Assembly: GCF_914271435.1 (NCBI RefSeq)
Contig: NZ_CAJZAI010000002.1
Coordinates: forward strand, 699,242 to 763,241
Source of the DNA: Cupriavidus laharis
GTDB lineage: Bacteria > Pseudomonadota > Gammaproteobacteria > Burkholderiales > Burkholderiaceae
Direction of reading: 5' to 3'
Length of the DNA: 64,000 bases
How positions within the stretch are numbered: position 1 is the first letter of the stretch; every line of letters begins with the position of its first letter. Position numbers and translations under genes: made by a program. The notes under the pieces were generated by a model. That model ran no database searches and was not told where the DNA came from. It worked only from the letters and a program-made list of their open reading frames with translations. Shown piece by piece: positions 28,260 through 37,034 of this stretch.

Positions 28260-29954
28260 GTGGAAGCCAAGCTCAGTTACCCTCCGAATGCCGACCTGCG
28301 GCACCTCCTGCGCTTCGACCCCCAAAGCGGCGCCATCTGGCTGGGCGAACACCGCATGCTGCTCCTGCATACCGCCGCGCTGAGCGGCCTGCGGCAGGAC
28401 CTGATCCATTCTGTGGGGCCCGTGCACGCGCGCCGGCTGCTCACGCGGATGGGATACGCCTCTGGCCGGCGCGATGCAGAATTTGCACGCACGACGCGCG
28501 GCGCCCTCTCGCTCGATGCCGCCTTCCTGGTCGGGCCGCAACTGCACATGCTCGAAGGCGCTGCCTGTGTGACGCCGGTCCAACTCGATTTCGACGCCGC
28601 CACCGGCCGCTTCTCCGGAGAATTCCGCTGGGACAACTCATGGGAAGCCCATGCCCACCGGCAAGCCTTCGGGCTCGCGGAAACGCCCGCCTGCTGGGTC
28701 CTGCTCGGCTACGCCAGCGGCTACACGAGCGCCTTCATGGGCCGCCTCATCGTCTTCAAGGAAATCTGCTGTGCGGCCTGCGGCGCCGATCATTGCCAGA
28801 TCGTCGGCCAGCCTGTCGACGAGTGGCCCGACGCCGCCGAACAGCGCCAGTACTTCGAAGACGACTCCCTGCTCGACACCATCGCCGCGCTCAACGAGCA
28901 GGTGCAGGCGCTCGTGACCACCATCGAATCCGCGCGCGAGCCTTGCATCTCCGCCGGCATGCTCGTCGGCGCCTCGCCCGCGTTCCAGGAAGCCCACGCA
29001 TTGCTTAACCGCGCCGCCGCCACGCAGGTGACCGTGTTGCTGACCGGAGAGACGGGCGTGGGGAAGGAACGCTTCGCCCGCGCCTTGCACCAGGGGTCGG
29101 CGCGCGCCGCCGGTCCCTTCATCGCCGTCAATTGCGCCGCACTGCCGGCCGACCTGATCGAGGCCGAATTGTTTGGCGTCGAGCGGGGCGCCTACACCGG
29201 CGCGCACGCCAGCCGCAGCGGCCGCTTCGAACGGGCCGACGGCGGCACGCTCTTCCTCGATGAAGTGGGCGACCTGCCCCTGCCCTCGCAGGCCAAGCTG
29301 CTGCGCGTGCTGCAGGACGGCGAGATCGAGCGCCTCGGCGCGGAGACCACGCGCAAGGTCAACGTGCGCCTCGTCGCGGCAACGAACGTCGATCTTGAAG
29401 CGGCGGTGTCGCAGGGGCGGTTCCGGCGCGACCTGCTGTACCGGCTCAACGTCTATCCAATCTGCATTCCGCCACTGCGCGAGCGGACGGCCGATATCGA
29501 GCCACTAGCGAACCACCTGCTGGCGCGCTTCACCGCGCTCCACCAGAAGCGCCTTTCCGGGATCGGCGAACGCGCGATGCAGGCGCTCGTGCACTATGAC
29601 TGGCCCGGCAACGTGCGCGAACTCGAGAACCTGATCGAGCGCGGCGTCATCCTGGCGCCGCAAGGGGGATCCATCGAACTGGAACATCTCTTTCCGCACC
29701 AGCCGCCCGGGATACAGGCAACGGTCAGCGCAAAAGGCCGGCTGGCGCCGGTGCGGCCGGACAGCGAGCAGGCCCTCTGCGCGCGCATTCTCGATAGCGG
29801 GCTCAGCCTGGAATCGCTGGAGAGCCAGCTTCTCGACCTTGCCGTCGAGCGTGCTGGCGGCAACCTGTCAGGTGCGGCGCGGCAGCTCGGCCTGACCCGC
29901 CCGCAACTGGCCTATCGCCTCAAGCGCCAACAAGACAAAGGCAACGAAGCATGA
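28260..29954 (+). CDS. dmpR: XylR/DmpR-class sigma-54 activator (phenol regulator)
   Basis: 564 residues: XylR-N domain (starts [18 protein letters not shown]), V4R domain with the Cys-rich [10 protein letters not shown], a coiled linker (about 205-225), AAA+ domain with TGETGVGKE and [10 protein letters not shown], and a C-terminal Fis-type helix-turn-helix. The sigma-54 contact loop reads GAYTGA (310-315). Likely phenol-sensing activator of the dmp operon (DmpR/PhlR/PoxR/AphR-like). Start GTG at 28260 behind AGGGG. The stop overlaps the GntR gene by ATGA, so activator and putative repressor are co-translated. Confidence 0.85.
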   Translation: MEAKLSYPPNADLRHLLRFDPQSGAIWLGEHRMLLLHTAALSGLRQDLIHSVGPVHARRLLTRMGYASGRRDAEFARTTRGALSLDAAFLVGPQLHMLEGAACVTPVQLDFDAATGRFSGEFRWDNSWEAHAHRQAFGLAETPACWVLLGYASGYTSAFMGRLIVFKEICCAACGADHCQIVGQPVDEWPDAAEQRQYFEDDSLLDTIAALNEQVQALVTTIESAREPCISAGMLVGASPAFQEAHALLNRAAATQVTVLLTGETGVGKERFARALHQGSARAAGPFIAVNCAALPADLIEAELFGVERGAYTGAHASRSGRFERADGGTLFLDEVGDLPLPSQAKLLRVLQDGEIERLGAETTRKVNVRLVAATNVDLEAAVSQGRFRRDLLYRLNVYPICIPPLRERTADIEPLANHLLARFTALHQKRLSGIGERAMQALVHYDWPGNVRELENLIERGVILAPQGGSIELEHLFPHQPPGIQATVSAKGRLAPVRPDSEQALCARILDSGLSLESLESQLLDLAVERAGGNLSGAARQLGLTRPQLAYRLKRQQDKGNEA

Positions 29955-30679
29955 CACTCACCGAACGCCGCGGCGCTCGCGCCGGCGTGGCAGACGATCC
30001 TCCACCCCCGACGCCCTCCGCACCGCGCACCCTGTGCGAGCGCGCCTATCTTCAACTGCGGCAGGACATCGTCCAGGGGCGCATCGGCCCCGGAGAGCGC
30101 CTGCGCGTCGAACACCTCAAGGATCGCTATGAAGTGGGTGCCGGCACGCTGCGGGAAGCACTGGCGCTGCTTGTGTCCGACGCCCTCGTCACGGTCGAAG
30201 GCCAGCGGGGCTACCGGGTTACCGCAATCTCGCTGGACGACCTGCGGGACCTCACCGACACGCGGGTGCGGCTGGAAACCGAAGCGCTTCGCCTGTCCAT
30301 TCGCCACGGCGACGCTCAATGGGAAGCGCAGTTGCGCGCGGCGTTCGACGACCTCAGCGCCTCGGAGGCCCGGGGCCCTTCGGCGGACCCGGCCTGCTGG
30401 GAACATGCCAACCAGCGCTTTCACGAAGCGCTGATCGCGGCACACCGCTCGCCTTGGAGCCAATATCTGCTGAAGCTCCTTTACCGCCATGGGGAACGCT
30501 ATCGCCACGTCGCCATCCGCCTCGGAACGAACCGGTCAGCCTCCCGGAATGTGCATGAGGAACATGCATTGATCTTCGAGGCCGCCGTGGCGCGTCAGGA
30601 AGCGCGCGCCGCGCTCGCGCTGGAGGCACATATTCGCCTCACCTACGAGTTGCTGTCGGGCGCGCGAATGGAGATGTAA
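29951..30679 (+). CDS. GntR-family (FCD) transcriptional regulator
   Basis: 242 residues: N-terminal winged helix ([31 protein letters not shown], [13 protein letters not shown] recognition region) and a C-terminal FCD ligand domain with metal-type residues (DTRVRLE, HFHEAL-like, EEHALIFEA). The resemblance and linkage recall AphS, the GntR repressor of a Comamonas phenol operon. It overlaps the activator gene by 4 bases. I infer that it silences the aromatic promoters when no substrate is present, perhaps through the TCTCGAGA palindromes. Confidence 0.85.
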   Translation: MTLTERRGARAGVADDPPPPTPSAPRTLCERAYLQLRQDIVQGRIGPGERLRVEHLKDRYEVGAGTLREALALLVSDALVTVEGQRGYRVTAISLDDLRDLTDTRVRLETEALRLSIRHGDAQWEAQLRAAFDDLSASEARGPSADPACWEHANQRFHEALIAAHRSPWSQYLLKLLYRHGERYRHVAIRLGTNRSASRNVHEEHALIFEAAVARQEARAALALEAHIRLTYELLSGARMEM

Positions 30680-30996
30680 GTCTCGTGCTGACTTTCTCCC
30701 ACCTGCTGGCGATGACCGTTTTCTCATCATAATCCGCCACTTCGTTTTCAGGAGACAGATGGCGGAGAAGGGTCGAAGAGGCGAGCAGGTAGCGGCGGTT
30801 TGCCTCGAGACAGCCTCGGGGCGATCAGCTGGCCGACGCAGTCAGTACTTGTGCCCCCTACGCTTGGCGGCTGACACTTGACCGGGATCATGCGAGGCCT
30901 CGTCCAGCGTCGCTACACTTTTCCAGTCGTAGTCCGACGTGCGCCCGACTTATCCTGATAGGCAGGTCTCAAAGCCGTCTTCGCCCCCCGTCTGCC
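30680..30996. other. Gap between the GntR and YitT genes
   Basis: The only candidate is a 41-codon frame at 30759-30884 that starts ATGGCGGAGAAG behind AGGAGAC. It has a good ribosome site, but its translation (rich in Arg, Ala and Ser) matches nothing I know. It may be a small unknown protein or the stub of a lost gene. No other feature seen. Confidence 0.3.
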
Positions 30997-31602
30997 ATGA
31001 AGCCTGCAATCGCCCAACACACTCCCATAGAAAACTTGCAGGCACTGCTGATAGGCACACTGCTTGTCGCACTGTCGGTATCCATGTTCAAGCAGGCAGG
31101 TTTGCTGTCGGGCGGTACGGCTGGTCTGGCATTTCTTGCCCATTACCTCGGCGGCATGCCGTTCAGCCTGGCGTTCTTCCTCTTCAACCTGCCCTTCTAC
31201 TGGCTTGCGTGGAAATACATGGGACGGACGTTCACATTCCGGACGTTCGTGGCCGTGCTGCTGTTCTCCGTCGAAACCGACTTGCTGCCACGCTGGCTCA
31301 GCTTCGCCACGCTCGATTCCACGCTTGCCGCAATACTGGGAGGCGCACTATTGGGCAACGGATTCCTGATTCTGTTCCGGCACAAGGCGAGCCTCGGCGG
31401 TGTCGGCATCCTTGCGCTCGTGCTTCAGGAACGGCGCAACTGGCGTGCCGGCCATATCCAGATGGCCGTGGATGCGGCGATCGTCGCAGCGGCACTCCTG
31501 ACCGTTCCATGGCCGCGCGTCGCTCTCTCCATTCTCGGTGCCGTGGTTCTCAACTTTGTATTGGCAACCAACCACCGTCCGGGACGCTACGTGGTCCAGT
31601 GA
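30997..31602 (+). CDS. YitT-family membrane protein
   Basis: 201 residues with about five or six hydrophobic segments and the YitT/DUF161 signature at the start (SMFKQAGLLSGGTAGLAFL). Gly-rich turns follow (LGGALLGNGFLILFRHKASLGGVGIL). It is an inner-membrane protein of unknown function; it lacks the soluble DUF2179 tail of the longer family members. The ATG at 30997 has no obvious Shine-Dalgarno. Its stop is followed in the same frame by another 73 open codons (see next entry). Confidence 0.75.
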   Translation: MKPAIAQHTPIENLQALLIGTLLVALSVSMFKQAGLLSGGTAGLAFLAHYLGGMPFSLAFFLFNLPFYWLAWKYMGRTFTFRTFVAVLLFSVETDLLPRWLSFATLDSTLAAILGGALLGNGFLILFRHKASLGGVGILALVLQERRNWRAGHIQMAVDAAIVAAALLTVPWPRVALSILGAVVLNFVLATNHRPGRYVVQ

Positions 31603-31824
31603 CCATGGCTGGCCTGGGATGCCGATTGCCGCGACCAGCGCCGGAATTGCCAGGAGCAGATAAAGCGCCAGATTGCCGACATGGCACTGGGTTCCGTGGA
31701 ACTGCCCTCGAGCCGCAAGCTCGACCGAACCGGGCCGGCTGCCATACTTCAACTCTTGCGCGACGACCTGACACGGCTGGAGCGCAGCCTGGATGCGTCG
31801 GCAGCGGGAAATACGGCCCCGTAG
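31603..31824 (+). other. In-frame open stretch after the YitT stop
   Basis: After TGA at 31600-31602 the same frame continues for 73 codons to TAG. It reads as a soluble, helical, charged segment (ending LLRDDLTRLERSLDASAAG). An internal ATG at 31681 could start a 47-residue protein, without a clear ribosome site. It may be a gene remnant or an extension lost through a nonsense change. I do not recognise the family. Confidence 0.3.
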
Positions 31825-31927
31825 GAAGCCTTATCCTAAAACGGATGACCGCACTTCGGCCTGAACGGCCGGCTCGGCGTCTCATGCAGCAACATCTGGC
31901 GAATGCCATTGCGCGCACTCACTATCC

Positions 31928-31942
31928 ATGCAAATTTTGCAT
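31928..31942. promoter_or_regulatory. 15-bp palindrome upstream of aspA
   Basis: ATGCAAATTTTGCAT is a perfect inverted repeat around one base, in an AT-rich pocket about 140 bases before aspA. TATCCATG occurs on both sides. It has the look of a repressor or activator operator; the binding protein is unknown. Confidence 0.4.
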
Positions 31943-32027
31943 ATCCATGGAATGATTGCCCCCTGCCATGAAATCTACGCATCGATGCGCACACTGACCG
32001 AGTAACGGTCATAGACTAGCCTCATTC

Positions 32028-32070
32028 CTAGTGCCCTGAGTTGCAACGAACTTCCAACCCAAGGCACTAG
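32028..32070 (+). promoter_or_regulatory. Inverted repeat in the aspA leader
   Basis: CTAGTGCC (32028-32035) and GGCACTAG (32063-32070) are exact complements separated by 27 bases, ending 10 bases before the aspA start. In mRNA they could fold and cover the start region. No known riboswitch is recognised. Confidence 0.35.
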
Positions 32071-32080
32071 AGACGTTGAC

Positions 32081-33523
32081 ATGAGGAGCATGGACGTGCC
32101 CACCGGACCCTTCAGAACCGAACATGACCTATTGGGTGATCGTGAAATCCCACAAGAAGCCTATTACGGTGTTCATACACTGCGCGCCGTCGAGAATTTT
32201 CCGATCACTGGTACGCCGATCTCTATCTACCCGGAGTTGATCAAGGCATTGGCGGCGATAAAGCAGGCCGCGGCACAGGCCAACCATGAACTTGGCTTGC
32301 TCGACAAGACACGCTGCGACGCGATCGCCGGCGCGTGTCAGGAGCTGATTGCCGGAAAGCTGCACGACCAGTTCGTTGTCGACGTGATCCAGGGCGGCGC
32401 CGGCACCTCGACCAACATGAACGCCAATGAGGTCATCGCCAACCGCGCGCTCGAACTGCTGGGGCATCAGCGAGGCGAGTACCGGCACCTGCACCCGAAC
32501 GAGCACGTCAATATTGGACAGAGCACCAACGACGTCTACCCTTCCGCGCTGAAGGTCGCGACATGGTTCGGGATTGCAGGTCTCGTGGACGCCATGGTTG
32601 TGCTGCGCCAGGCCTTCGAGGCGAAGGCCGGCGAATTCGCCCATATCATCAAGATGGGGCGCACCCAGTTGCAGGACGCCGTGCCGATGACGCTCGGCCA
32701 GGAATTCAGCACCTATGCCGTGATGCTTGGCGAGGATGAGGCGCGCCTGCGCGAAGCGGCGATGCTGATCTGCGAGATCAACCTCGGCGCCACTGCCATT
32801 GGCACCGGCATTACCGCGCATCCGTCGTACGCGCCCGTGGTGCTGCAGCACCTGCGCACAATTACCGGCATTCCTCTGGAAACCGCGCCCAACCTGATCG
32901 AAGCCACCCAGGACTGCGGCTCCTTCGTGCAGCTATCCGGCGTATTGAAGCGCGTGGCCGTCAAGCTTTCGAAGACCTGCAATGATCTGCGCCTGCTGTC
33001 GAGCGGTCCGCGCGCGGGGCTGGGAGAGATCAACCTGCCGCCCATGCAGGCCGGCTCGAGCATCATGCCGGGCAAGGTCAACCCGGTCATTCCTGAAGTC
33101 GTGAACCAGATCGCTTTCGAAGTCATTGGCAATGATGTCACCGTGAGCTTCGCGGCCGAGGCCGGCCAACTCCAGCTCAATGCGTTCGAGCCGATCATCG
33201 CGCACAGCCTGTTCAAGAGCATCAGCCACCTGCGTAACGGCTGCCTGACGCTCGCCGAGCGCTGTGTCAAAGGGATCACGGCGAATGCCGATCGACTGCG
33301 CGCGACCGTCGAGAATTCCATTGGTGTCGTCACGGCGCTCAACCCCTACATTGGCTACGCCAACGCGACGGCCGTCGCGCAGGAAGCGCACGCCACAGGC
33401 GGCAGCGTCTATGAGATCGTGCTGCAGAAGGGCTTGCTGTCGAAGGATGAGCTGGACCGCATCCTGCGTCCGGAGACGCTGACCCATCCGGTGCCGCTGG
33501 ATTTGCACGGAAAGGATGGCTGA
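32081..33523 (+). CDS. aspA: Aspartate ammonia-lyase
   Basis: 480 residues, aspartase/fumarase superfamily: the signature GSSIMPGKVNP with the catalytic Ser loop, GQSTNDVYPSA and TGAGTST-like GGAGTSTNMN blocks are intact. It deaminates L-aspartate reversibly to fumarate and ammonia in the cytoplasm. Two ATGs (32081 and 32090) are possible: the first gives MRSMDVPTGPF, while GAGGAG abuts the second too closely to decide. It stands alone on this strand, with two palindromic elements upstream. Confidence 0.93.
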   Translation: MRSMDVPTGPFRTEHDLLGDREIPQEAYYGVHTLRAVENFPITGTPISIYPELIKALAAIKQAAAQANHELGLLDKTRCDAIAGACQELIAGKLHDQFVVDVIQGGAGTSTNMNANEVIANRALELLGHQRGEYRHLHPNEHVNIGQSTNDVYPSALKVATWFGIAGLVDAMVVLRQAFEAKAGEFAHIIKMGRTQLQDAVPMTLGQEFSTYAVMLGEDEARLREAAMLICEINLGATAIGTGITAHPSYAPVVLQHLRTITGIPLETAPNLIEATQDCGSFVQLSGVLKRVAVKLSKTCNDLRLLSSGPRAGLGEINLPPMQAGSSIMPGKVNPVIPEVVNQIAFEVIGNDVTVSFAAEAGQLQLNAFEPIIAHSLFKSISHLRNGCLTLAERCVKGITANADRLRATVENSIGVVTALNPYIGYANATAVAQEAHATGGSVYEIVLQKGLLSKDELDRILRPETLTHPVPLDLHGKDG

Positions 33524-33834
33524 AGACAGGTCATCCGAAAGGAAAAACCGGAGCCGTGACGCTCGCTCGCGTCATGGCACTGGTGCCCGTGATCGAACAC
33601 GCAGGGGGCATCGTGACAGGCTGGAACGGGCAACCGGTCGATAAGAATTTTTCGGGTTGGATTTTGGCGGCGTCGACACCGGCTCTGCACCGTCAGGCGA
33701 TGTCAACGCTCGCTTGCCTCTGAGTACAGTCGCGAGCCGGCGCTACGAGAGGCTGGCAGCCACGAATGCCATTAGGATGGCCAGGCACGCCAACCCCGTC
33801 CTCCCCACAGCCCCCGCAATTCAGCAAAAAACTA
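33524..33834. other. Gap between convergent aspA and the PhoX gene
   Basis: No credible gene. A 6-bp stem (TGACGC-N6-GCGTCA) lies about 35 bases after the aspA stop but has no T-run. A long plus-strand open frame that runs from here across the next gene is an antisense artefact of GC-rich codons. Confidence 0.4.
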
Positions 33835-33858
33835 ATAAAAAGCGGGCCGCAGCCCGCT
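33835..33858 (-). terminator. Intrinsic terminator of the PhoX-type gene
   Basis: AGCGGGC-N4-GCCCGCT forms a 7-bp GC-rich stem 20 bases beyond the stop at 33879. On the minus strand it is followed by TTTTTATTAG-like Ts. This is a canonical rho-independent terminator. Confidence 0.8.
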
Positions 33859-33878
33859 TCCGCCTCCTGCCCGACCAA

Positions 33879-35855
33879 TCAGGCCTTGGCCAGCTTGACG
33901 CTCGTCGGGTCAGCCGTCAGGTAGCCGACCGCCGCACCGGCACGGTCCTTGTAGTTGGCTCGCACCAGCGGATCCAGCGTGGCCTGAACCTTGGTGTGCA
34001 GGCTGCCCCAGTCACCGGCGTGCTGGAAGTTGCTCATGATGTAGGTCCAGCCATTGATCTCGTCCACGGCATGCAGGCCCGTGGATTCGCCACCGGCGGG
34101 CACCGACATCAGGCGCGACAGCTTCTTCGTGTCAATGTTGTAGGCCCACAGGAAGTTGTTCACGTGCTGGCCACTGTCTTCGCCGATGAACAGGGTGCGC
34201 AGCGTCTCCGAGAACTTCAGGTTGTCCGGGTTGGCGATCCATTCCGGGTCGGCCGTATTGCCGAGCACGTCGCCCAGGATGTCGTGGCCGTTGAGCAGGG
34301 CCTTGGTGCGCACCGGCACCCATTCGCTGTTGATGGCGTCGCCGTCCAGGTCCTTCCGGCCGCCGTCGAGCTTGTGCTGCATCACCGCGCCGGCGTTGAG
34401 CGCCTTATCGACCGAGATGCCGCTCTGCGCATTCCAGCCCTTGCTGCTGTTCAGCACCATCGAGTCGACAACGTTCTGCAGCGCGGAGTAGGCAACCTTG
34501 TCCTTGATATTGACCGTGGTGCCTTCCATCTTGGTGAAGCCCATGCTGCCGCCCTTCAGGTAGGCGTAACGGTGGGTTTCGAGGAAGGCCGCGGCTTTCT
34601 CCATGCCAGGCTTGAGGCGAACCCAGTTGGCCTTGCCGCCGACGAAGATCTTGGTGTAGCTGATGTCGAGCGGATCGGTGGTTGCCACATCCATGATATC
34701 GCCCGGCGCCGTGGACTTGGCCAGCGCCTCGATCTCGGCGCTGGTGGCGTGCCCCAGCTTGACCCACGTCAGGTCGGCGCCCGCCGCGGACGGGTCGATC
34801 GAAAAGCCCGAGCCTACCTTGGCCACATACAGGGTGCCCGCCGACAGGTCCTTCTCCTGGTCGGCCACGAACATGAAGAGGCCGCTGTTGGTGGCATCGT
34901 CGCCCATCAGCACGGTGCGATTGTCAGGCATGACCTGCACCAGCTCATGCGAGATGCGGCCCAGGCAATAGTGCTTGCGGATGGTGCCGGTGCCGTCGGC
35001 GTTGACCGTCACTTCGGGCAGATGGCCGTAGAGGTAAGGATTGGCGGCGGTCTCGCTGCCATAGAGGTTCTTGCTGTAGGCCTTGAACTGGTCGTTGGTT
35101 GCGATCGTGAAGGCGTCCGGCTCGTACTCCTCGCTCGACAGGTGCGTGTTCCACGGCGACAGGCTGGCGCCGCACGTGATCCACAGGCCGTTGGCCGGCG
35201 AGGTGTCCACGTTGTGGTACTTGACCAGCGTGAGCTTGCCGGTGGCCGGGTCCTGGTCCAGCGTCAGCACGGCGATCGGCGACGGCAGGCGGCCATAGGT
35301 GTCGGCACCCGACTGGTCACGCGTGTTGTATTCGAACTGCACCACGGCGAACACTGTGTTGCCCTTCACACCGCTGACCTTGGCGCCCTCGATCTTGAGC
35401 AGCGAGGTGCCGTCCGGGGCGTCGGAGTAGAACTGGCGCTCCTTGCCCGGTATCGACGTATCCGTGATCGGCTGGTTGTTGATGTCGTAGTAGCCGCCGG
35501 CCAGGATGGTGCCGCCCTTGCCGTCCGGCACCATGTCGCCGGTCACGAAGAAGGGCTGGTAGGCCAGCTTGAAGGTCCGGCTGCTGCCGTCGCTGAAGTT
35601 GACCTTCATGCTCGAACCCACGGTGGTGGTGGCCATGGCGGCCGGGTCGGCCAGCGTCGGGGCGCTCATGCCGGTGAATTCGGCCGTGGTGAACGTGGCC
35701 TCGGGGGCCGGGGATTCCGTCGGCGCGGCAACGGCGTCGTCGCCACCGCCACAGCCCACGAGCAGGCTGGTGGAGGCCAGGCCCAGCGGCAGCATCGGCG
35801 CACCGGCGAGGATTTTCAGCGCCTTGCGGCGCGAGGCATCAGGTTTGTCGAACAT
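33879..35855 (-). CDS. PhoX-type (DUF839) phosphatase, Tat-exported
   Basis: 658 residues. The N-terminus has a twin-arginine motif (SRRKALKIL) and a lipobox-like LLVGC, so it is exported folded and perhaps lipid-anchored. The body has the DUF839/PhoX beta-propeller features, including NPDNLKFSETLRTLFIGED and a metal-binding-type NTHLSSEEYEPDAF block. PhoX enzymes are Ca/Fe-dependent alkaline phosphatases; this branch is diverse, so phosphatase activity is likely but unproven. Start ATG at 35855; the open frame reaches 36230 without family similarity. Confidence 0.8.
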   Translation of the reverse strand: MFDKPDASRRKALKILAGAPMLPLGLASTSLLVGCGGGDDAVAAPTESPAPEATFTTAEFTGMSAPTLADPAAMATTTVGSSMKVNFSDGSSRTFKLAYQPFFVTGDMVPDGKGGTILAGGYYDINNQPITDTSIPGKERQFYSDAPDGTSLLKIEGAKVSGVKGNTVFAVVQFEYNTRDQSGADTYGRLPSPIAVLTLDQDPATGKLTLVKYHNVDTSPANGLWITCGASLSPWNTHLSSEEYEPDAFTIATNDQFKAYSKNLYGSETAANPYLYGHLPEVTVNADGTGTIRKHYCLGRISHELVQVMPDNRTVLMGDDATNSGLFMFVADQEKDLSAGTLYVAKVGSGFSIDPSAAGADLTWVKLGHATSAEIEALAKSTAPGDIMDVATTDPLDISYTKIFVGGKANWVRLKPGMEKAAAFLETHRYAYLKGGSMGFTKMEGTTVNIKDKVAYSALQNVVDSMVLNSSKGWNAQSGISVDKALNAGAVMQHKLDGGRKDLDGDAINSEWVPVRTKALLNGHDILGDVLGNTADPEWIANPDNLKFSETLRTLFIGEDSGQHVNNFLWAYNIDTKKLSRLMSVPAGGESTGLHAVDEINGWTYIMSNFQHAGDWGSLHTKVQATLDPLVRANYKDRAGAAVGYLTADPTSVKLAKA

Positions 35856-36067
35856 GGTCTTTCCCGGGGAAGGTGGCGGCAGGTCAACGCGACGCCGTCC
35901 GCTTGTCATGGAAATCAGACATGGCGCGGCAATCGCGCCCTCGTCGCTGCGCATCCTATGGGCGGTATGTGACAAGAAGTTGACGATGAACCACAAAGCC
36001 GCCCTGCGGCCGGCCCGGTCCCGACCGCTGCGGTAAACTTCCGTTTTTCCTGCCCGGCAGATTCCAC

Positions 36068-36688
36068 TTGCCCACCTATACCCTCGCCGCCCCGGTCGAA
36101 GCCGAACTCGAGATCCGCAAGAGCCGCTTCCTTGCCCTGGCGATCCCCGTGCCCGACCGCGATGCCGCCATGGCCGTGCTGCAGTCGCTGCGCGCGCAGC
36201 ATCCCACCGCCACGCACGTGTGCTGGGCACTGCTCGCGGGCGGGCAGTCCGGCATGTCGGATGACGGCGAACCGTCCGGCACGGCCGGACGGCCGATCCT
36301 TGAAGTGCTGCGCCACCATGACTTGGATGGCGTACTGGCTGCCGTGGTGCGCTACTACGGCGGCGTCAAGCTGGGCGCCGGCGGGCTGGTGCGGGCCTAT
36401 ACCGATGCGATTGCCGCGGCGCTGAAATCGGCGGAACGGATCGAACGCATTGCCTATGGCGAACTGGCCGTGGAAGTCGACTACGCCGACGAGCCGCGCG
36501 TGCGCCGCTGGCTGGAACAAGCCGCGCCAGACGGCTGCACGCTGGCCGGCACCGCCTACGGCGCCATGGCGCGGCTGGTAATCCGCCTGCCGGCCGCGCA
36601 GCGCGACGCTGCGCAGGCAGCCTTGCGCGACGCCACGCACGGGCGGGCGCAGTTTCCGCAGACCGACGATGACGGCGCCACAGACTGA
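36068..36688 (+). CDS. yigZ: YigZ/IMPACT family protein
   Basis: 206 residues: the N-terminal IMPACT domain with SRFLALAIPV, DDGEPSGTAGRP and VVRYYGGVKLGAGGLVRAY motifs, followed by a small C-terminal ferredoxin-like domain. Function is uncertain; homologues are linked to translation or proteolysis control. The start is an unusual TTG at 36068 (codon 1 before PTYTLAAPV); no better start exists and no strong ribosome site is seen. Its end overlaps the next gene by 20 bases. Confidence 0.88.
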   Translation: MPTYTLAAPVEAELEIRKSRFLALAIPVPDRDAAMAVLQSLRAQHPTATHVCWALLAGGQSGMSDDGEPSGTAGRPILEVLRHHDLDGVLAAVVRYYGGVKLGAGGLVRAYTDAIAAALKSAERIERIAYGELAVEVDYADEPRVRRWLEQAAPDGCTLAGTAYGAMARLVIRLPAAQRDAAQAALRDATHGRAQFPQTDDDGATD

Positions 36689-36995
36689 AACCGGCGACAC
36701 CCCGGTGGATGAACAAGCCGAGTTCACCGCGCGCGTGCTGCCCGCCGATGCCACCTTTGCCGCGCCCGCAGGCCTGAGCCTGCTCGAGGCCGCGCTGCTC
36801 GACGGCGTGGCGCTGCCCAATTCCTGCCGCAACGGCACCTGCCGCGCCTGCGCCAGCCGGCTCCATGCGGGCGCTATCCGCTATCGCATCGAATGGCCGG
36901 GGCTCAGTCCGGATGAGAAGGATGACGGCTGGATCCTGCCTTGCGTCGCCTGTCCCGTCAGCGATGTGGTGATCGAGCCGGGCAAGCTCGAATAG
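36669..36995 (+). CDS. 2Fe-2S ferredoxin
   Basis: 108 residues with plant-type cluster ligands CRNGTCRAC and a later Cys pair (LPCVAC) before VSDVVIE. A soluble electron carrier of unknown partner. It overlaps yigZ by 20 bases, so the two are translationally linked. The ABM/P450 genes downstream lie on the other strand, so a P450 redox role is possible but unproven. Confidence 0.85.
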   Translation: MTAPQTETGDTPVDEQAEFTARVLPADATFAAPAGLSLLEAALLDGVALPNSCRNGTCRACASRLHAGAIRYRIEWPGLSPDEKDDGWILPCVACPVSDVVIEPGKLE

Positions 36996-37034
36996 GCTGT
37001 TGCCCGCGCGACATGCCTGGCAAGCCAGCCACTG

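Noticed and set aside
33657..35972. 771-codon plus-strand open frame
   Set aside because: It is antisense to the PhoX-type gene, has a low-complexity Arg/Val/Gly/His translation and no ribosome site; a product of GC-rich codon bias.
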